NCBI RefSeq assembly: GCF_036014215.1
Contig: NZ_CP107921.1
Span: 2,861,501 to 2,925,500 of the forward strand
Source of the DNA: Streptomyces sp. NBC_00440
Lineage (GTDB): Bacteria > Actinomycetota > Actinomycetes > Streptomycetales > Streptomycetaceae
DNA: 64,000 nt
Direction of reading: 5' to 3'
Shown here in pieces: positions 1-8,591 of the stretch. The position numbers and the translations under genes are program-made. The notes under the pieces were generated by a model, which did not search any database, was not told the DNA's origin, and worked only from the letters and a program-made list of their open reading frames with translations. Each line of letters begins with the position of its first letter. Position 1 is the first letter of the stretch.

Positions 1-149
1 CGCTGGTGCGCGATTCGAAGCAGCCGAACGCCGCCCGGCTTACTGTGAGTGGACCCGCCTGGGCAGGGTTCATAGGAGCTGTGCGAGCAGGTCAATTCGG
101 CTGAAGCCCCTCGGGTCACGACCGGACGGAGCAGTACGAGCACTCCCCC
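1..149. other. Left-edge stretch with no recognised gene
   Basis: This stretch lies downstream of the LanC-like gene. I see no convincing start, no lanthipeptide precursor-like core rich in Ser, Thr and Cys, and no strong hairpin. Confidence 0.4.
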
Positions 150-1433
150 TCACGACAGCTTGAACCCGCCCAAGTCAGCACCCGCCCCCGGGTGATCAGG
201 CCAGTCGACCGCGTACGCAGCATCCCGTCCCGTGCCCAGCCGGGCATAGCGGAGCAGTTCGCGGACGATGCCGGCGTTGCCCATGCCCCAGCCTGTGTGG
301 GGTGTGAGTTCGCTCGGGGTGGCTCGGTGTTCGAGGTTCGACCAGCACACTCCCGCCGCGTCCTCGATCGACCGGGAGGCGAGGTCCGTGACGAGGATGT
401 TCGCGAAGTCCAGGCCATCGCCGTGTTCGACGTACCGGTCGCACGCCAGCGCCAGTACCCCTGCCGTCCCGCAGCACCGGCCGTTGTTGTCCCAGAAGCC
501 GGGGCGCAGCCGCTGTGGGAGGCCGGAGTGGGTGACCGTGTGCCAGCACCCGTCCGCCAGTGCCGACCAGGACGGGTCCTGGAGGGCCGCCGCCAGCAGC
601 CGGAACGCCTGGGCGTCGCCCGTCGGGCCGTGGCACCAGCCGTAGCTGTAGCGCTCGATGCGGTCCGGGACGTGCTGCGGGTCGGAGTGCGGGACCAGGA
701 AGCCCGCCGGGCCCGCCTCGTTGCGGGCGGCCACGTCCGAGGCGCCGGCCACTGCCAGTTCGGTCAGGTCGGGGCGTCCGGCCTGCCGGCCCACGGCGGC
801 CAGTGCGTACGCGATGCCCAGTGTGCCGTGCGAGAGATGGTGGAATCGGGCCGGTGCCCCGGACAGCGACTCCCACTGCACGCCGCCCGCTGTCCGTTCC
901 GCGGTACGGAGGTAGGGCGTCACCGCGCGTACGGCCAACTCGTCTTCTCCCACGGCCAGTGCGCCCAGAGCGATGCCCGCGTTGCCGATCAGCAGGTCGA
1001 ACCATCTGTCGTCCCAGCGCGTTCCGTCGAACCGGGACCGCACCCGCTCCATCGCCCGGTCCGCGGCCGCGCCTGCGGCCGTGTCCCCCAGCAGTCCGTG
1101 CACCGCGCGCAGGGCTACGGCCATTCCGGTCAGGCCCGTGTACAGGGAGCTGACGTCCCACTCCTCCGCGGCGGCCGCGAGGGTCAGTGCGCCCCGCGCT
1201 GCGGCATCGCCGTACCGGTCGTCGCCGAAGTGCTCCCGGCCTTCGAGCAGCGCCAGCACGATCCCGGCAGTCCCGCTGTAGAGGGTGGGGTCCAGTTCCT
1301 CGTCGGTCGTGGTCTCCGTCCAGGCCAGGCCGTTTCCGGTGTCCCGCGCCGAGCCGACGAGCCAGTCCAGACCTCCCCTGCCCAGGGCCTCGGCGGCAGC
1401 CGGCAGATCTCGCTCGGTGGGCTCTGTGATCAT
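150..1433 (-). CDS. Lanthionine synthetase C-like protein (orphan LanC, CCG zinc motif)
   Basis: A 427-residue protein built of LanC-type repeats (GxAG motifs near residues 54, 151 and 323). In LanC enzymes an alpha-toroid holds a zinc ion that activates a cysteine thiol for addition to a dehydro-amino acid. The expected ligand motifs are present: SHG (H202), WCHG (C267) and C320-C321-G. The third motif is normally Cys-His-Gly; a Cys-Cys-Gly version is known from the CCG group of LanM-type cyclases. The ATG start gives the usual LanC length. The open frame continues upstream to 2867 but there overprints the acetyltransferase, so the longer version is rejected. No dehydratase or precursor gene is visible, although the window ends 150 bases downstream. 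The family assignment is secure; the substrate is unknown. Confidence 0.88.
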   Translation of the reverse strand: MITEPTERDLPAAAEALGRGGLDWLVGSARDTGNGLAWTETTTDEELDPTLYSGTAGIVLALLEGREHFGDDRYGDAAARGALTLAAAAEEWDVSSLYTGLTGMAVALRAVHGLLGDTAAGAAADRAMERVRSRFDGTRWDDRWFDLLIGNAGIALGALAVGEDELAVRAVTPYLRTAERTAGGVQWESLSGAPARFHHLSHGTLGIAYALAAVGRQAGRPDLTELAVAGASDVAARNEAGPAGFLVPHSDPQHVPDRIERYSYGWCHGPTGDAQAFRLLAAALQDPSWSALADGCWHTVTHSGLPQRLRPGFWDNNGRCCGTAGVLALACDRYVEHGDGLDFANILVTDLASRSIEDAAGVCWSNLEHRATPSELTPHTGWGMGNAGIVRELLRYARLGTGRDAAYAVDWPDHPGAGADLGGFKLS

Positions 1434-1513
1434 CGGCCCAGCGTCCCACGGCCGTACCGGGCCGACAATGAGCTTTCTTGCCTGCCGGGCGGGCCGGAGG
1501 ACATGCTGGCCCC

Positions 1514-1894
1514 GTGCCAGGACAGCAGCGTAAGCGGAGGAATCAGCAGCGGGGCGGCCCGTTGCGGGGTGCCGGAGCGGGGCGGTGGGAAGTCGTTTTC
1601 GAGACCCAGGACGCGGCGGAATGGCAGAGTTCGGTGCCGCGGATCCGGAGTGAGCTCGGGCTGACTGATGCGTCGATGCTGCGCGTGGACACGCTGCGCG
1701 GTCCCAACCCGGGTCCCAACTCTGGTCCCGACCCCGGTCCCGATCCCGGTCCCGGTCCCGGTCCCAACTCCGACCCCGATCCCGGTCCCGGTCCCGGTCG
1801 TGCGGAGCCGCCGACCACCTATCGCCTGAGCATGTTCGTCCCGTATCCGCAGACCGCGCCTCAGCCGGAGCCGCCGGAACAACCGAACGGCTGA
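1514..1894 (+). CDS. Hypothetical protein with a Gly-Pro hexanucleotide-repeat insert
   Basis: About 126 residues. The N-terminal part contains a plausible folded stretch (RWEVVFETQDAAEWQ, near residue 25). It is followed by about 35 residues of GPNPGP/GPDPGP repeats and a C-terminal segment ending in TTYRLSMFVPYPQ. Both flanks have normal high-GC third positions, which supports a real gene. The start is uncertain: GTG 1514 has a GGAGG about 13 bases upstream, and TTG 1478 is an alternative. It runs divergently from the LanC-like gene with about 80 bases between them. No family recognised. Confidence 0.55.
   Translation: MPGQQRKRRNQQRGGPLRGAGAGRWEVVFETQDAAEWQSSVPRIRSELGLTDASMLRVDTLRGPNPGPNSGPDPGPDPGPGPGPNSDPDPGPGPGRAEPPTTYRLSMFVPYPQTAPQPEPPEQPNG
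1699..1800 (+). repeat. GGTCCC-type hexanucleotide tandem repeat
   Basis: About 17 imperfect copies of the hexamer GGTCCC(A/G)AC or CCCGGT lie in frame inside the hypothetical gene and encode Gly-Pro dipeptides. Slippage in six-base units would keep the reading frame, so length variation between strains is likely. Confidence 0.85.
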
Positions 1895-1976
1895 GTGTGC
1901 TGGGGCGGGCCGACGCGTCAGTGAAACGTCGCCGCCTCTTTCTCGTCGCGGTTCCGGCCGTGGGAGCATCGGCACC

Positions 1977-2603
1977 ATGCAGTACCGGTATGCCACTGAG
2001 GCCGATGTGCCCGCCATGGCGGAGCTCTTCGCCGCCAACCGTCGCGATGCCCTCACCGAGCAGCAACGCTCCGAGCAGGGATTCGTGCAGGGCAACTTTG
2101 ACGCTGCCGCCCTGCGTGCGATGGTCCGGGACGGAAGTCTCCTCGTCGCTGATGACGCAGGTGAACAAGGTGGCGCGGACGGCCAGGACAGCACGGGTGG
2201 CCCGGATGCTCGCGGTCGCGCCGGCCGCGTAGTGGGGCTTCTTGCTCTGTCCTCGGCCGAGCGGCTGTCCAGCCCGCCGCCGCCCGTACGCGCGCTGCTC
2301 GACGCCCAGGACTCCCTGCGCTGGCAGGGTCAGCCGCTGAGCGCGTCGCGCTGGCTGATGTACGGGCCGGTCGTGGTCGACGCCGCCTTCCGGGGGCGCG
2401 GCGTGGCCAGGGGGCTGTTCGAGCTGGCGGTCGAGGCTGCCGGGGGCCGGGCCGATGCCGTGGTCGCCTTCATCGAGGCCGAGAACCAGGCGTCGTGGCG
2501 CGTCCACGTGGACGGTTTCGGCATGTGTCCGCTCGGTGACTTCGTCGCGGGTGGGCGTACGTACAGTGCCGTCGCCGCGCCGGCCCGGGACGCGCCCCGG
2601 TAA
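1977..2603 (+). CDS. GNAT family N-acetyltransferase
   Basis: A 208-residue protein starting MQYRYATEADVPAMAELF, the usual first strand and helix of GNAT enzymes. The acetyl-CoA pyrophosphate-binding motif R-G-R-G-V-A-R-G-L-F lies near residues 138-147. The following segment (AVVAFIEAENQASWRVHVDGFGM) matches the motif-B region where an Asn commonly contacts the cofactor. Between strands there is a Gly/Asp/Ala-rich insert of about 20 residues (near 62-82) that is probably a flexible loop. The acceptor substrate cannot be inferred. Confidence 0.85.
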   Translation: MQYRYATEADVPAMAELFAANRRDALTEQQRSEQGFVQGNFDAAALRAMVRDGSLLVADDAGEQGGADGQDSTGGPDARGRAGRVVGLLALSSAERLSSPPPPVRALLDAQDSLRWQGQPLSASRWLMYGPVVVDAAFRGRGVARGLFELAVEAAGGRADAVVAFIEAENQASWRVHVDGFGMCPLGDFVAGGRTYSAVAAPARDAPR

Positions 2604-2833
2604 CTCCGGACCGGCAGAAACCACCCGGGAAACTCCCCGGTAGCTCCTACCGGTCCGGCCACAACCGCGCCAGCCGGCGCTCCACCCCCTGCGGCAGCGC
2701 CCCCGCCTCGATCGCTTCGAGTTCAGCAGCAACGAGGCCGGTGCGGCCCCGGCAACTGGATGATCGCCATCCGGCCGACGTGACGTCCGATGGCCGCCAG
2801 CACCGCGCGCCCGCCGCCGCCAGGCTCGGGTGC

Positions 2834-3301
2834 ATGACAGAGACCCCATCAGCGACAGCAGCCGCACGTGAACCGCTGGCCGTGCTCCAGAGCATGTACG
2901 CGGCCGAGGCCCGCTATCTCGCCGCCGGCGGCCCGGACGCGGTCGGCTTCGACATCCTGGCGCCGTTCTTCGCCCCCGATGTCGTACTGCATCAGGCGGC
3001 CGGGCTTCCGTACGGCGGGACCTGGCACGGACACGACGGCATGGCCCGCTTCTTCCGTGCGATGAGCCGGACTTGGGAGTCCTTCCGGATGGCCGGGCAG
3101 GAGATCCTCGCCACCGGCGAGACCCTCGTGGTGCTCCACCGCATCGAGGCGCGCTCCCGCGCCACCGGCCGGGAGATCGCCTTTCCGATCCTTCAGACGG
3201 TCGCGGTACGGGGCGGTCGGATCAGCGAGGTCCGGCCGTTCTACTGGGACACGGCGGCCATCGCGGAGACATGCGGGTGGGCGGCGGCGCGGGCCAACTG
3301 A
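2834..3301 (+). CDS. SnoaL/NTF2-like domain protein
   Basis: A 155-residue protein with the cone-shaped NTF2/SnoaL layout: an N-terminal helix (AVLQSMYAAEARYLA), then FFAPDVVLHQAAGLPYGGTWHGHDGMARFFRAM-type segments and a C-terminal strand with EVRPFYWDT. Such folds occur in ketosteroid-isomerase-like enzymes, polyketide cyclases and many uncharacterised proteins, so the substrate is open. ATG 2834 is preferred because the upstream in-frame extension is Arg-rich and lacks conservation signs. The 230 bases upstream hold on the minus strand a short coding-like tail (VAAELEAIEAGALPQGVERR, stop at 2647) that could be a gene remnant. Confidence 0.75.
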   Translation: MTETPSATAAAREPLAVLQSMYAAEARYLAAGGPDAVGFDILAPFFAPDVVLHQAAGLPYGGTWHGHDGMARFFRAMSRTWESFRMAGQEILATGETLVVLHRIEARSRATGREIAFPILQTVAVRGGRISEVRPFYWDTAAIAETCGWAAARAN

Positions 3302-3369
3302 CCCTGCCCGCCTGTCAGTGCACAGCTTGAGGCCTCGCCCCGCCGCGGTGGCGTGATGGCGCCGTGCGT

Positions 3370-4074
3370 TCAGCCGATGCCGATCGGGTTGACGAAGGTG
3401 CCGGGGCGAGTGGCTCCGGACTGGTCCAGGACGGCACCGCCGTAGGGCCACTTGAGGGTGACGTGGGTGGTCTCGTCGGGCGGCGTGATCAGGACCTGGC
3501 TCACCTTGAACGGCTTGGGGCCCTTCATGGCGTTGGGGAGCGGCAGGATGTTCATGGAGACCATGGAGGTGTCGTCGCCGGGGCTCAGGGTCATGGTGCT
3601 GGACTTGTCCGAGGAGCGGGGCAGGTCCCAGGTCTCGCCGGTCGTGCTGATCAGGCGGACACCGGGGAAGCCGTGCAGGGTGCAGGTGCGGTTGCCGCTG
3701 TTGGCGAGCCGGACCGTGGCCATCTGCTGGTAGTCGGCCTGCATGTCCGGGGCTCCTCCGTGCGGGCCGCCCCAATTGAAGGTCAGTTCGCCGGTGTGGC
3801 AGCGCTTGCTCTCCGCGCCCGTGGTGGAGGCGGTGGAGGCGAGGTTCACCGCGTCGGTGCGTGAGCCCTTCTCGGCCATCTTCTTCACGTTCTTCATGCT
3901 GTCCCCGGCCGCCTGCGCCTTCTCCTGCGACCCACCCTGGAGGCCGGACCACCCGCCGGCCTTGGAAGAGGTCGACCCGGATGACGAGTCGCACGCGGTG
4001 GCGCCCGCGCCGACCGCGATGACCGCCAGCACGGCGGCGGTGCAACGGACTGCGCGAGTGAGCTTGGCGGTCAT
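3370..4074 (-). CDS. DUF4232 domain lipoprotein
   Basis: A 234-residue exported protein. A basic N-terminus, a hydrophobic segment and the lipobox-like ATAC (Cys28) indicate a lipoprotein signal peptide. A Ser/Gly-rich linker follows. The C-terminal domain starts at RCHTGELTF and contains CTLHGFPGVRL, the pattern of DUF4232 proteins common in Streptomyces. The two cysteines (RCHT and CTLHG) probably form a disulfide. The ATG is preceded by an AGAGG ribosome site. Function unknown; probably attached to the outer face of the membrane. Confidence 0.85.
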   Translation of the reverse strand: MTAKLTRAVRCTAAVLAVIAVGAGATACDSSSGSTSSKAGGWSGLQGGSQEKAQAAGDSMKNVKKMAEKGSRTDAVNLASTASTTGAESKRCHTGELTFNWGGPHGGAPDMQADYQQMATVRLANSGNRTCTLHGFPGVRLISTTGETWDLPRSSDKSSTMTLSPGDDTSMVSMNILPLPNAMKGPKPFKVSQVLITPPDETTHVTLKWPYGGAVLDQSGATRPGTFVNPIGIG

Positions 4075-4385
4075 GGTTCCTCTTCTCCGGCGCCGGATCT
4101 CCGTCCGGCGCTCCCCGTGTCCAGTGCGCCTTACGGGAAGTGAGATGTGTGCCCTCCAGGGGGAGTTCACGGAGCCCGGGACGGAAATTGTCCGGAAGCT
4201 GTAACAGCCATCCACCCACCGCCGCAGCTCGACCGGCCGCCTGCCCTCGCCCCCTTTCTGCACCCACACGTACGCCGACCGTGCCCGCCCCCTCCCCCCT
4301 CCCTCCTCCCCTCGGCTCTCGGCTCTCGACCCCCGATCCCCACCCCGCCACCGGCCTCCGAATCCGCGCCATTAGCCTCGTCCTC
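4075..4385. other. Divergent intergenic region with hairpin and pyrimidine tract
   Basis: This region separates the DUF4232 gene (minus) and a small membrane-protein gene (plus). It holds an inverted repeat GCGCCGGA...TCCGGCGC at about 4090-4111 just upstream of the DUF4232 ribosome site, and a C/T-rich tract near 4288-4345. No promoter could be assigned with confidence. Confidence 0.4.
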
Positions 4386-4685
4386 ATGGCAAAGATTCCC
4401 GCAGCAGCCGTAGCAGCCACCGGTCTCGTCGGCGGTTTCGCCGTGGCCCGCTGGACCAGGAAGCGTCCCCTCGGGGGCGTGGCGCTCGCCGCCGCCGGTG
4501 CGGTCGCCGCCCGGCAGTGGCAGCAGGAGGCCGGTACGGCCAAGGCCGCCGCCCTCACCGGTGTCTACCTCGCCGCGTTCGGCGGGTCCCACCCGCTCGC
4601 GAAGAAGATCGGCGCCTGGCCCGCCGTGTTCTCGGTGGCCGGTGCTGTCGCCGTGGCCTCGACGGTGGTCGCCCGCCGCGCCTAG
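4386..4685 (+). CDS. Small Ala/Gly-rich membrane protein
   Basis: A 99-residue hydrophobic protein with three likely membrane segments (AAVAATGLVGGFAVA, GGVALAAAGAVAA and AVFSVAGAVAVASTVVA) separated by short basic loops (RWTRKRP, KKIGA). The ATG at 4386 directly follows a pyrimidine-rich stretch without a clear ribosome site. I do not recognise a named family. Confidence 0.65.
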   Translation: MAKIPAAAVAATGLVGGFAVARWTRKRPLGGVALAAAGAVAARQWQQEAGTAKAAALTGVYLAAFGGSHPLAKKIGAWPAVFSVAGAVAVASTVVARRA

Positions 4686-4713
4686 CGTCTGGCGTCTGGG
4701 GCAGGCCGATGGG

Positions 4714-6054
4714 CTACGCCCCCAGGGCGTGCGACACCGCGTAGATCGCCAGGCCGGCCAGCGCACCGACGACCGTGCCGTTGATCCTGATGAACTGCAG
4801 GTCACGGCCGATGTGTGCCTCGATCTTGCGGGACGTCTGCTCGCCGTCCCAGCCCGCCACCGTGTCCGAGATCAGGGACGTGATCTCGCCGCGGTACGTC
4901 GTCACCACGTACACCGCCGCGTCCTCCAGCCACCCCTCCAGCTTCTGCTGGAGGCGGGCGTCGGTCGCCAGCCGGGCGCCCAGAGACAGCAGCGAGGCGC
5001 GGGCCCGCAGCCGCAGTTCGCTCTGCTCGTCCTCCGCCGCCGAGATGATCATGGTGCGTACCGAGGCCCACGCCGAGGCGATGACGTCCTGCACCTCCGA
5101 GCGGCCCACCAGCTCCGACTTGAGGCGCTCCACCCGCGCCCGGGTGTCGGTGTCGGACTGGAGGTCGGACGCGAAGTCCGCCAGGAAGCGGTCGAGGGCG
5201 CCACGCGCCGGATGCTCGGGCATGTCGCGCATCTCGGTGATGAAGCGCAGCAGCTCCTTGTAGACGCGGTCGCCGATCTTCTTGTCGACGAACCGCGGCG
5301 TCCACCCCGGCGCCCCGCCCTGCACCGCGTCCATCACCGAATCGGAGTGGACGGTGAGCCAGTCGTGGGCCCGCATGCAGACCAGGTCGACGACCCGCCG
5401 GTGGCCCCCGTCTGCGACGACCTTCTCCAGCATCTTCCCGAGACCGGGTGCGACCTCGGCGGCCTCCGCACGGCGGGTGATCGCCTCACCGACCACCGCC
5501 TGGACGTCCGAGTCGCGCAGCACGGTCAGCGCGCCGCGCAGCGCCGTCGACAGCTCCGCCGTCACCCGGTCGGCGTGTTCCGGTTCAGCGAGCCAGGATC
5601 CGAGCCGTCCGCCGATGCCGACGGCCCGCAATCTTGCCCGTACGACAGATTCCGACAGAAAATTTTCCCCAACGAAGGAACCAAGTGACTCCCCAAGCTG
5701 GTCTTTCTTGTTGGGGATGATTGCGGTATGAGGGATGGGGAGGCCAAGTGGCCGGCGGAACAGTGCCGTCACGGCGAACCAGTCGGCCAGCGCACCCACC
5801 ATGCCCGCCTCAGCCGCCGCGGCGACATACCCGGCCCACGACCCTGCCCCGGTGTGCGAAGCCCAAGTGGCGAGTACGAAAATGAGAGCGACCAGAAGGA
5901 GAAGTCCGGTGGCCGTCGTCTTCATACGGCGGACCCCACGGCGCTTCTCCTCATCGGCCGCGCTGTAGGCAACGGAGCCCAGTGGCGCGGTGCCTGTGAC
6001 GCCTTCCGTCCCAGGTCCGGCTCCGACTTCCGTTTCCCTGCCAGTACGTTCCAT
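4714..6054 (-). CDS. DUF445 domain membrane protein
   Basis: A 446-residue protein. After a polar N-terminus (about 40 residues) comes a membrane helix (TGLLLLVALIFVLATWASH) and the conserved DUF445 start, GMVGALADWFAVTALFRRPLGLPIPHTAIIPNKKDQLGESLGSFV, in which ADWFAVxALF and IPHTAIIP are family hallmarks. A long helical region and a C-terminal membrane helix (GTVVGALAGLAIYAVSHAL) follow. The ATG at 6054 has GGAG close upstream; a GTG at 6099 would add 15 residues. Biochemical role unknown. Confidence 0.88.
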   Translation of the reverse strand: MERTGRETEVGAGPGTEGVTGTAPLGSVAYSAADEEKRRGVRRMKTTATGLLLLVALIFVLATWASHTGAGSWAGYVAAAAEAGMVGALADWFAVTALFRRPLGLPIPHTAIIPNKKDQLGESLGSFVGENFLSESVVRARLRAVGIGGRLGSWLAEPEHADRVTAELSTALRGALTVLRDSDVQAVVGEAITRRAEAAEVAPGLGKMLEKVVADGGHRRVVDLVCMRAHDWLTVHSDSVMDAVQGGAPGWTPRFVDKKIGDRVYKELLRFITEMRDMPEHPARGALDRFLADFASDLQSDTDTRARVERLKSELVGRSEVQDVIASAWASVRTMIISAAEDEQSELRLRARASLLSLGARLATDARLQQKLEGWLEDAAVYVVTTYRGEITSLISDTVAGWDGEQTSRKIEAHIGRDLQFIRINGTVVGALAGLAIYAVSHALGA

Positions 6055-6178
6055 CAGCTCCGCCTGCTCCGCCCGTTCCGCCCGTTTCCGTTCCTGCACC
6101 TGTACCGCCCCGTGCGTATTGTCCCTGCCTCAGCTACTCCTGGGACGCACGCCGAGTTCCCGAGGAGACCGACCGCTC

Positions 6179-7396
6179 ATGACCAGGAGCCGTGGTTACG
6201 CCCTGCTCGCCACGCTTGCGGCAGTGGTGACGCTCGTTTCCGTTGGCATCTTCGCCATGGTGAAATCCCCGGCCACCACGGTCTCCGCCGGAACCCCGTC
6301 GCGGGTCTCGTCGGGGGTGCCCGCGTCCGGCAACTGGACGGGCACCTGGTCCGCGGCGCCCGTCGGGCCCGAGCCCGGTACACCGAACGGCCTCCCCGGG
6401 AGCACCATCCGTAACGTCGTGCACACCAGCATCGGCGGCTCGCTGACCCGGATCACCCTCTCCAACCTCTTCGGCACCCAGCCGCTGAAGATCACCGAGG
6501 CATCCGTCTCGGCCGACGGCTCGATCCAGGCGGTGACGTTCGACGGGCGCCACTACGTCACGATCCCGGCCGGCGGGCAGACCATCAGCGACGCGGCCCG
6601 CATCCAGATCCCGAGCAACGGCAATGTGACGGTCTCCTTCACCACCCCGGCGCCGAGCGGCCCGGTCACGTACCACCCGCACGCCCGGCAGATCTCGTAC
6701 GCCAGCCTCGGCGGCCACACCGTCGAGACGCCCTACTGGCGCTACCTCACCGCCGTGGACGTCCTCACCCACGAGGCCCGCGGCTCGGTCGTGGTCTTCG
6801 GCGACTCGATCACCGACGGCATCACCTCCACCGCGGACACCAACCAGCGCTGGACGGACGTACTCGCCACCCGGCTCGCCGGCCACTACGGGGTACTGAA
6901 CGAGGGCATCAGCGGCAACCGCGTCCTGCTCGCCGGCAAGGGGCAGAGCGGCCTCGACCGCTTCGACCGTGATGTGCTCGGGCGCTCCGGTGTGAAGTCG
7001 GTCGTCTTCGAACTCGGCATCAACGACGTCCTGCGGCTGCCGCACAACGTGACCGCACGGCAGATCACCGACGGGCTGCGCAAGCTGGCCCAGGAAGCGC
7101 GGGCGCGGGGGCTGCACGTGGTCGGAGCGACGCTGATGCCGTTCGGCGGCCACCTCGGGGTGACTCCGCGGCTGGAGGCCGTACGCCAGCAGGTCAACGC
7201 GACCATCAGGGCGGGCGGTGTCTACGACTCGGTGGTCGACTTCGACAGGGCCCTGCGCGACCCGTACGCCCCGAGCAGGCTCCGGCCCGGCTACGACTCC
7301 GGCGACCACCTGCACCCGAGCGACGCCGGGTACCGCAGGATGGCGATGACCGTGGACCTGAACACCCTGACCACGTCGGCGCCTGCCAGCGCCTGA
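6179..7396 (+). CDS. Secreted SGNH/GDSL-type hydrolase
   Basis: A 405-residue exported esterase or lipase of the SGNH superfamily. The N-terminus (MTRSRGYALLATLAAVVTLVSVGIF) is a signal peptide or membrane anchor. An N-terminal beta-rich region of about 150 residues (SGNWTGTWSAAPVGPEPG onward) precedes the catalytic domain. Catalytic blocks are clear: GDSITDG (nucleophile Ser, near residue 209), GISGNR (oxyanion Gly/Asn region), ELGINDVL (block III Asn) and SGDHLHPSDAGY (Asp-x-x-His). The ATG follows GAGGAGA. Substrate unknown; secreted relatives hydrolyse esters of lipids or plant polymers. Confidence 0.9.
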   Translation: MTRSRGYALLATLAAVVTLVSVGIFAMVKSPATTVSAGTPSRVSSGVPASGNWTGTWSAAPVGPEPGTPNGLPGSTIRNVVHTSIGGSLTRITLSNLFGTQPLKITEASVSADGSIQAVTFDGRHYVTIPAGGQTISDAARIQIPSNGNVTVSFTTPAPSGPVTYHPHARQISYASLGGHTVETPYWRYLTAVDVLTHEARGSVVVFGDSITDGITSTADTNQRWTDVLATRLAGHYGVLNEGISGNRVLLAGKGQSGLDRFDRDVLGRSGVKSVVFELGINDVLRLPHNVTARQITDGLRKLAQEARARGLHVVGATLMPFGGHLGVTPRLEAVRQQVNATIRAGGVYDSVVDFDRALRDPYAPSRLRPGYDSGDHLHPSDAGYRRMAMTVDLNTLTTSAPASA

Positions 7397-7476
7397 GGGT
7401 CTGCCCCCTGCCGGAGCACTCTCCGGAAGCGCCCCACCGAAAGCACCCACCGCGGGCGCCTCCTTCCGGCGGGCGG

Positions 7477-8442
7477 CTACCGGAAGTCCCGGTCCGCGTA
7501 CATCTTCGCGATGACGGCCTCGATGTCCGGCTCCCGTACCGCGAGGTCGACCAGCGGGTACGCGGCGGCGACGGCCGCGACGAGCGGGGCGGCCGAGGCC
7601 GACGCCGGGAACGCCAGCCACTGCCGGGGCCCCTCCACCCGGACAGTGCGGGCCGACGGAATGTCGATCGGCGGCAGCTCCTGCTCCAGATCCACCACCA
7701 GGGTCCGCTCGCTCTCGCCCACCTCGTGCAGCCCCGCCAGCGCACCGTCGTACATCAGCCGGCCGTGGTCGATCACCATCACCCGCTTGCAGAGCTGCTC
7801 GATGTCGGTCAGGTCGTGCGTGGTGAGCAGGACGGTGGTGCCGAGCTCGGCGTTCAGGTCCCGCAGGAAGCCGCGGACCTTGGCCTTGGATATGACATCG
7901 AGGCCGATCGTCGGCTCGTCCAGATAGAGGACCTCCGGATCGTGCAGCAGGGCCGCCGCGATGTCGCCGCGCATCCGCTGGCCGAGCGAGAGCTGTCGTA
8001 CCGGGACCTCCAGCAGCTCCGCGAGGTCGAGCAGTTCGACACAGCGGTCCATGTTCTCGCGGAACCGGTCGTCGGGGATGCGGTACATCCGGTGGGCCAG
8101 CCGGTACGAGTCGCGCAGCGGCAGGTCCCACCAGAGGGTGGTGCGCTGGCCGAAGACCACGCCGATGCGCTGCGCGAGCTTCGTCCGCTCGCGGGAGGGG
8201 TCGAGGCCGGCGACGCGGATGCGTCCGGCGCTGGGGGTGAGGATGCCGGTGAGCATCTTGATGGTGGTGGACTTGCCCGCGCCGTTCGGACCGATGTAGC
8301 CGACCATCTCGCCCCGGGGTACCCGGAAGCTGATGCCGTCGACGGCGCGGACCTGGTGTTTCTCCCTGCGCAGGAAGCCGGACTTGCGGCGTACGTCGAA
8401 GACCTTTTCCAGGGCTTCGAGTTCGATGAAGTCATCATCCAT
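7477..8442 (-). CDS. ABC-2 exporter ATP-binding protein
   Basis: A 321-residue ATPase with Walker A GPNGAGKST (near 51-59), Q-loop region VVFGQRTTLWWDLP, signature LSLGQRMR, Walker B VLYLDEPTIGLD and switch His in TTHDLTD. The signature starts LSLGQ rather than LSGGQ, typical of this exporter subfamily, which pairs with two ABC2_membrane_6 (DUF990-type) permeases. The matching permease genes lie on the same strand at 12310-13906, 3.9 kb upstream, separated by three unrelated genes. The C-terminal 80 residues form an accessory domain. Transported substrate unknown. Confidence 0.92.
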   Translation of the reverse strand: MDDDFIELEALEKVFDVRRKSGFLRREKHQVRAVDGISFRVPRGEMVGYIGPNGAGKSTTIKMLTGILTPSAGRIRVAGLDPSRERTKLAQRIGVVFGQRTTLWWDLPLRDSYRLAHRMYRIPDDRFRENMDRCVELLDLAELLEVPVRQLSLGQRMRGDIAAALLHDPEVLYLDEPTIGLDVISKAKVRGFLRDLNAELGTTVLLTTHDLTDIEQLCKRVMVIDHGRLMYDGALAGLHEVGESERTLVVDLEQELPPIDIPSARTVRVEGPRQWLAFPASASAAPLVAAVAAAYPLVDLAVREPDIEAVIAKMYADRDFR

Positions 8443-8591
8443 GGCAGGCCGACTCCCCTGGTCCGGAGGTCAGGTGGCTTCGGCACCGCATTGCGTTCAC
8501 TTCCATTCCATGAGTCGGCGAGCGTACCAACGGCCGCCCTCGCGCAGCGAGCGGATATCGCCGGGCGCCGCCCGGCCGGGAACGGGTGGCG

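Noticed and set aside
116..418. Cys-containing minus-strand frame ending CREGECSYCSVRS as a lanthipeptide precursor
   Set aside because: It is an alternative frame of the LanC gene end, lacks a leader-like region and has an Arg/Ser-rich shadow composition.
1434..2867. Open frame on the minus strand that extends the LanC-like gene to 905 codons
   Set aside because: It overprints the acetyltransferase and the repeat protein, is Arg-rich, and has no domain pattern. LanC length fits the internal ATG.
6134..8131. A 665-codon minus-strand frame over the SGNH hydrolase and ABC ATPase
   Set aside because: Typical GC-rich shadow frame; the plus-strand SGNH motifs and the ATPase motifs are unambiguous.
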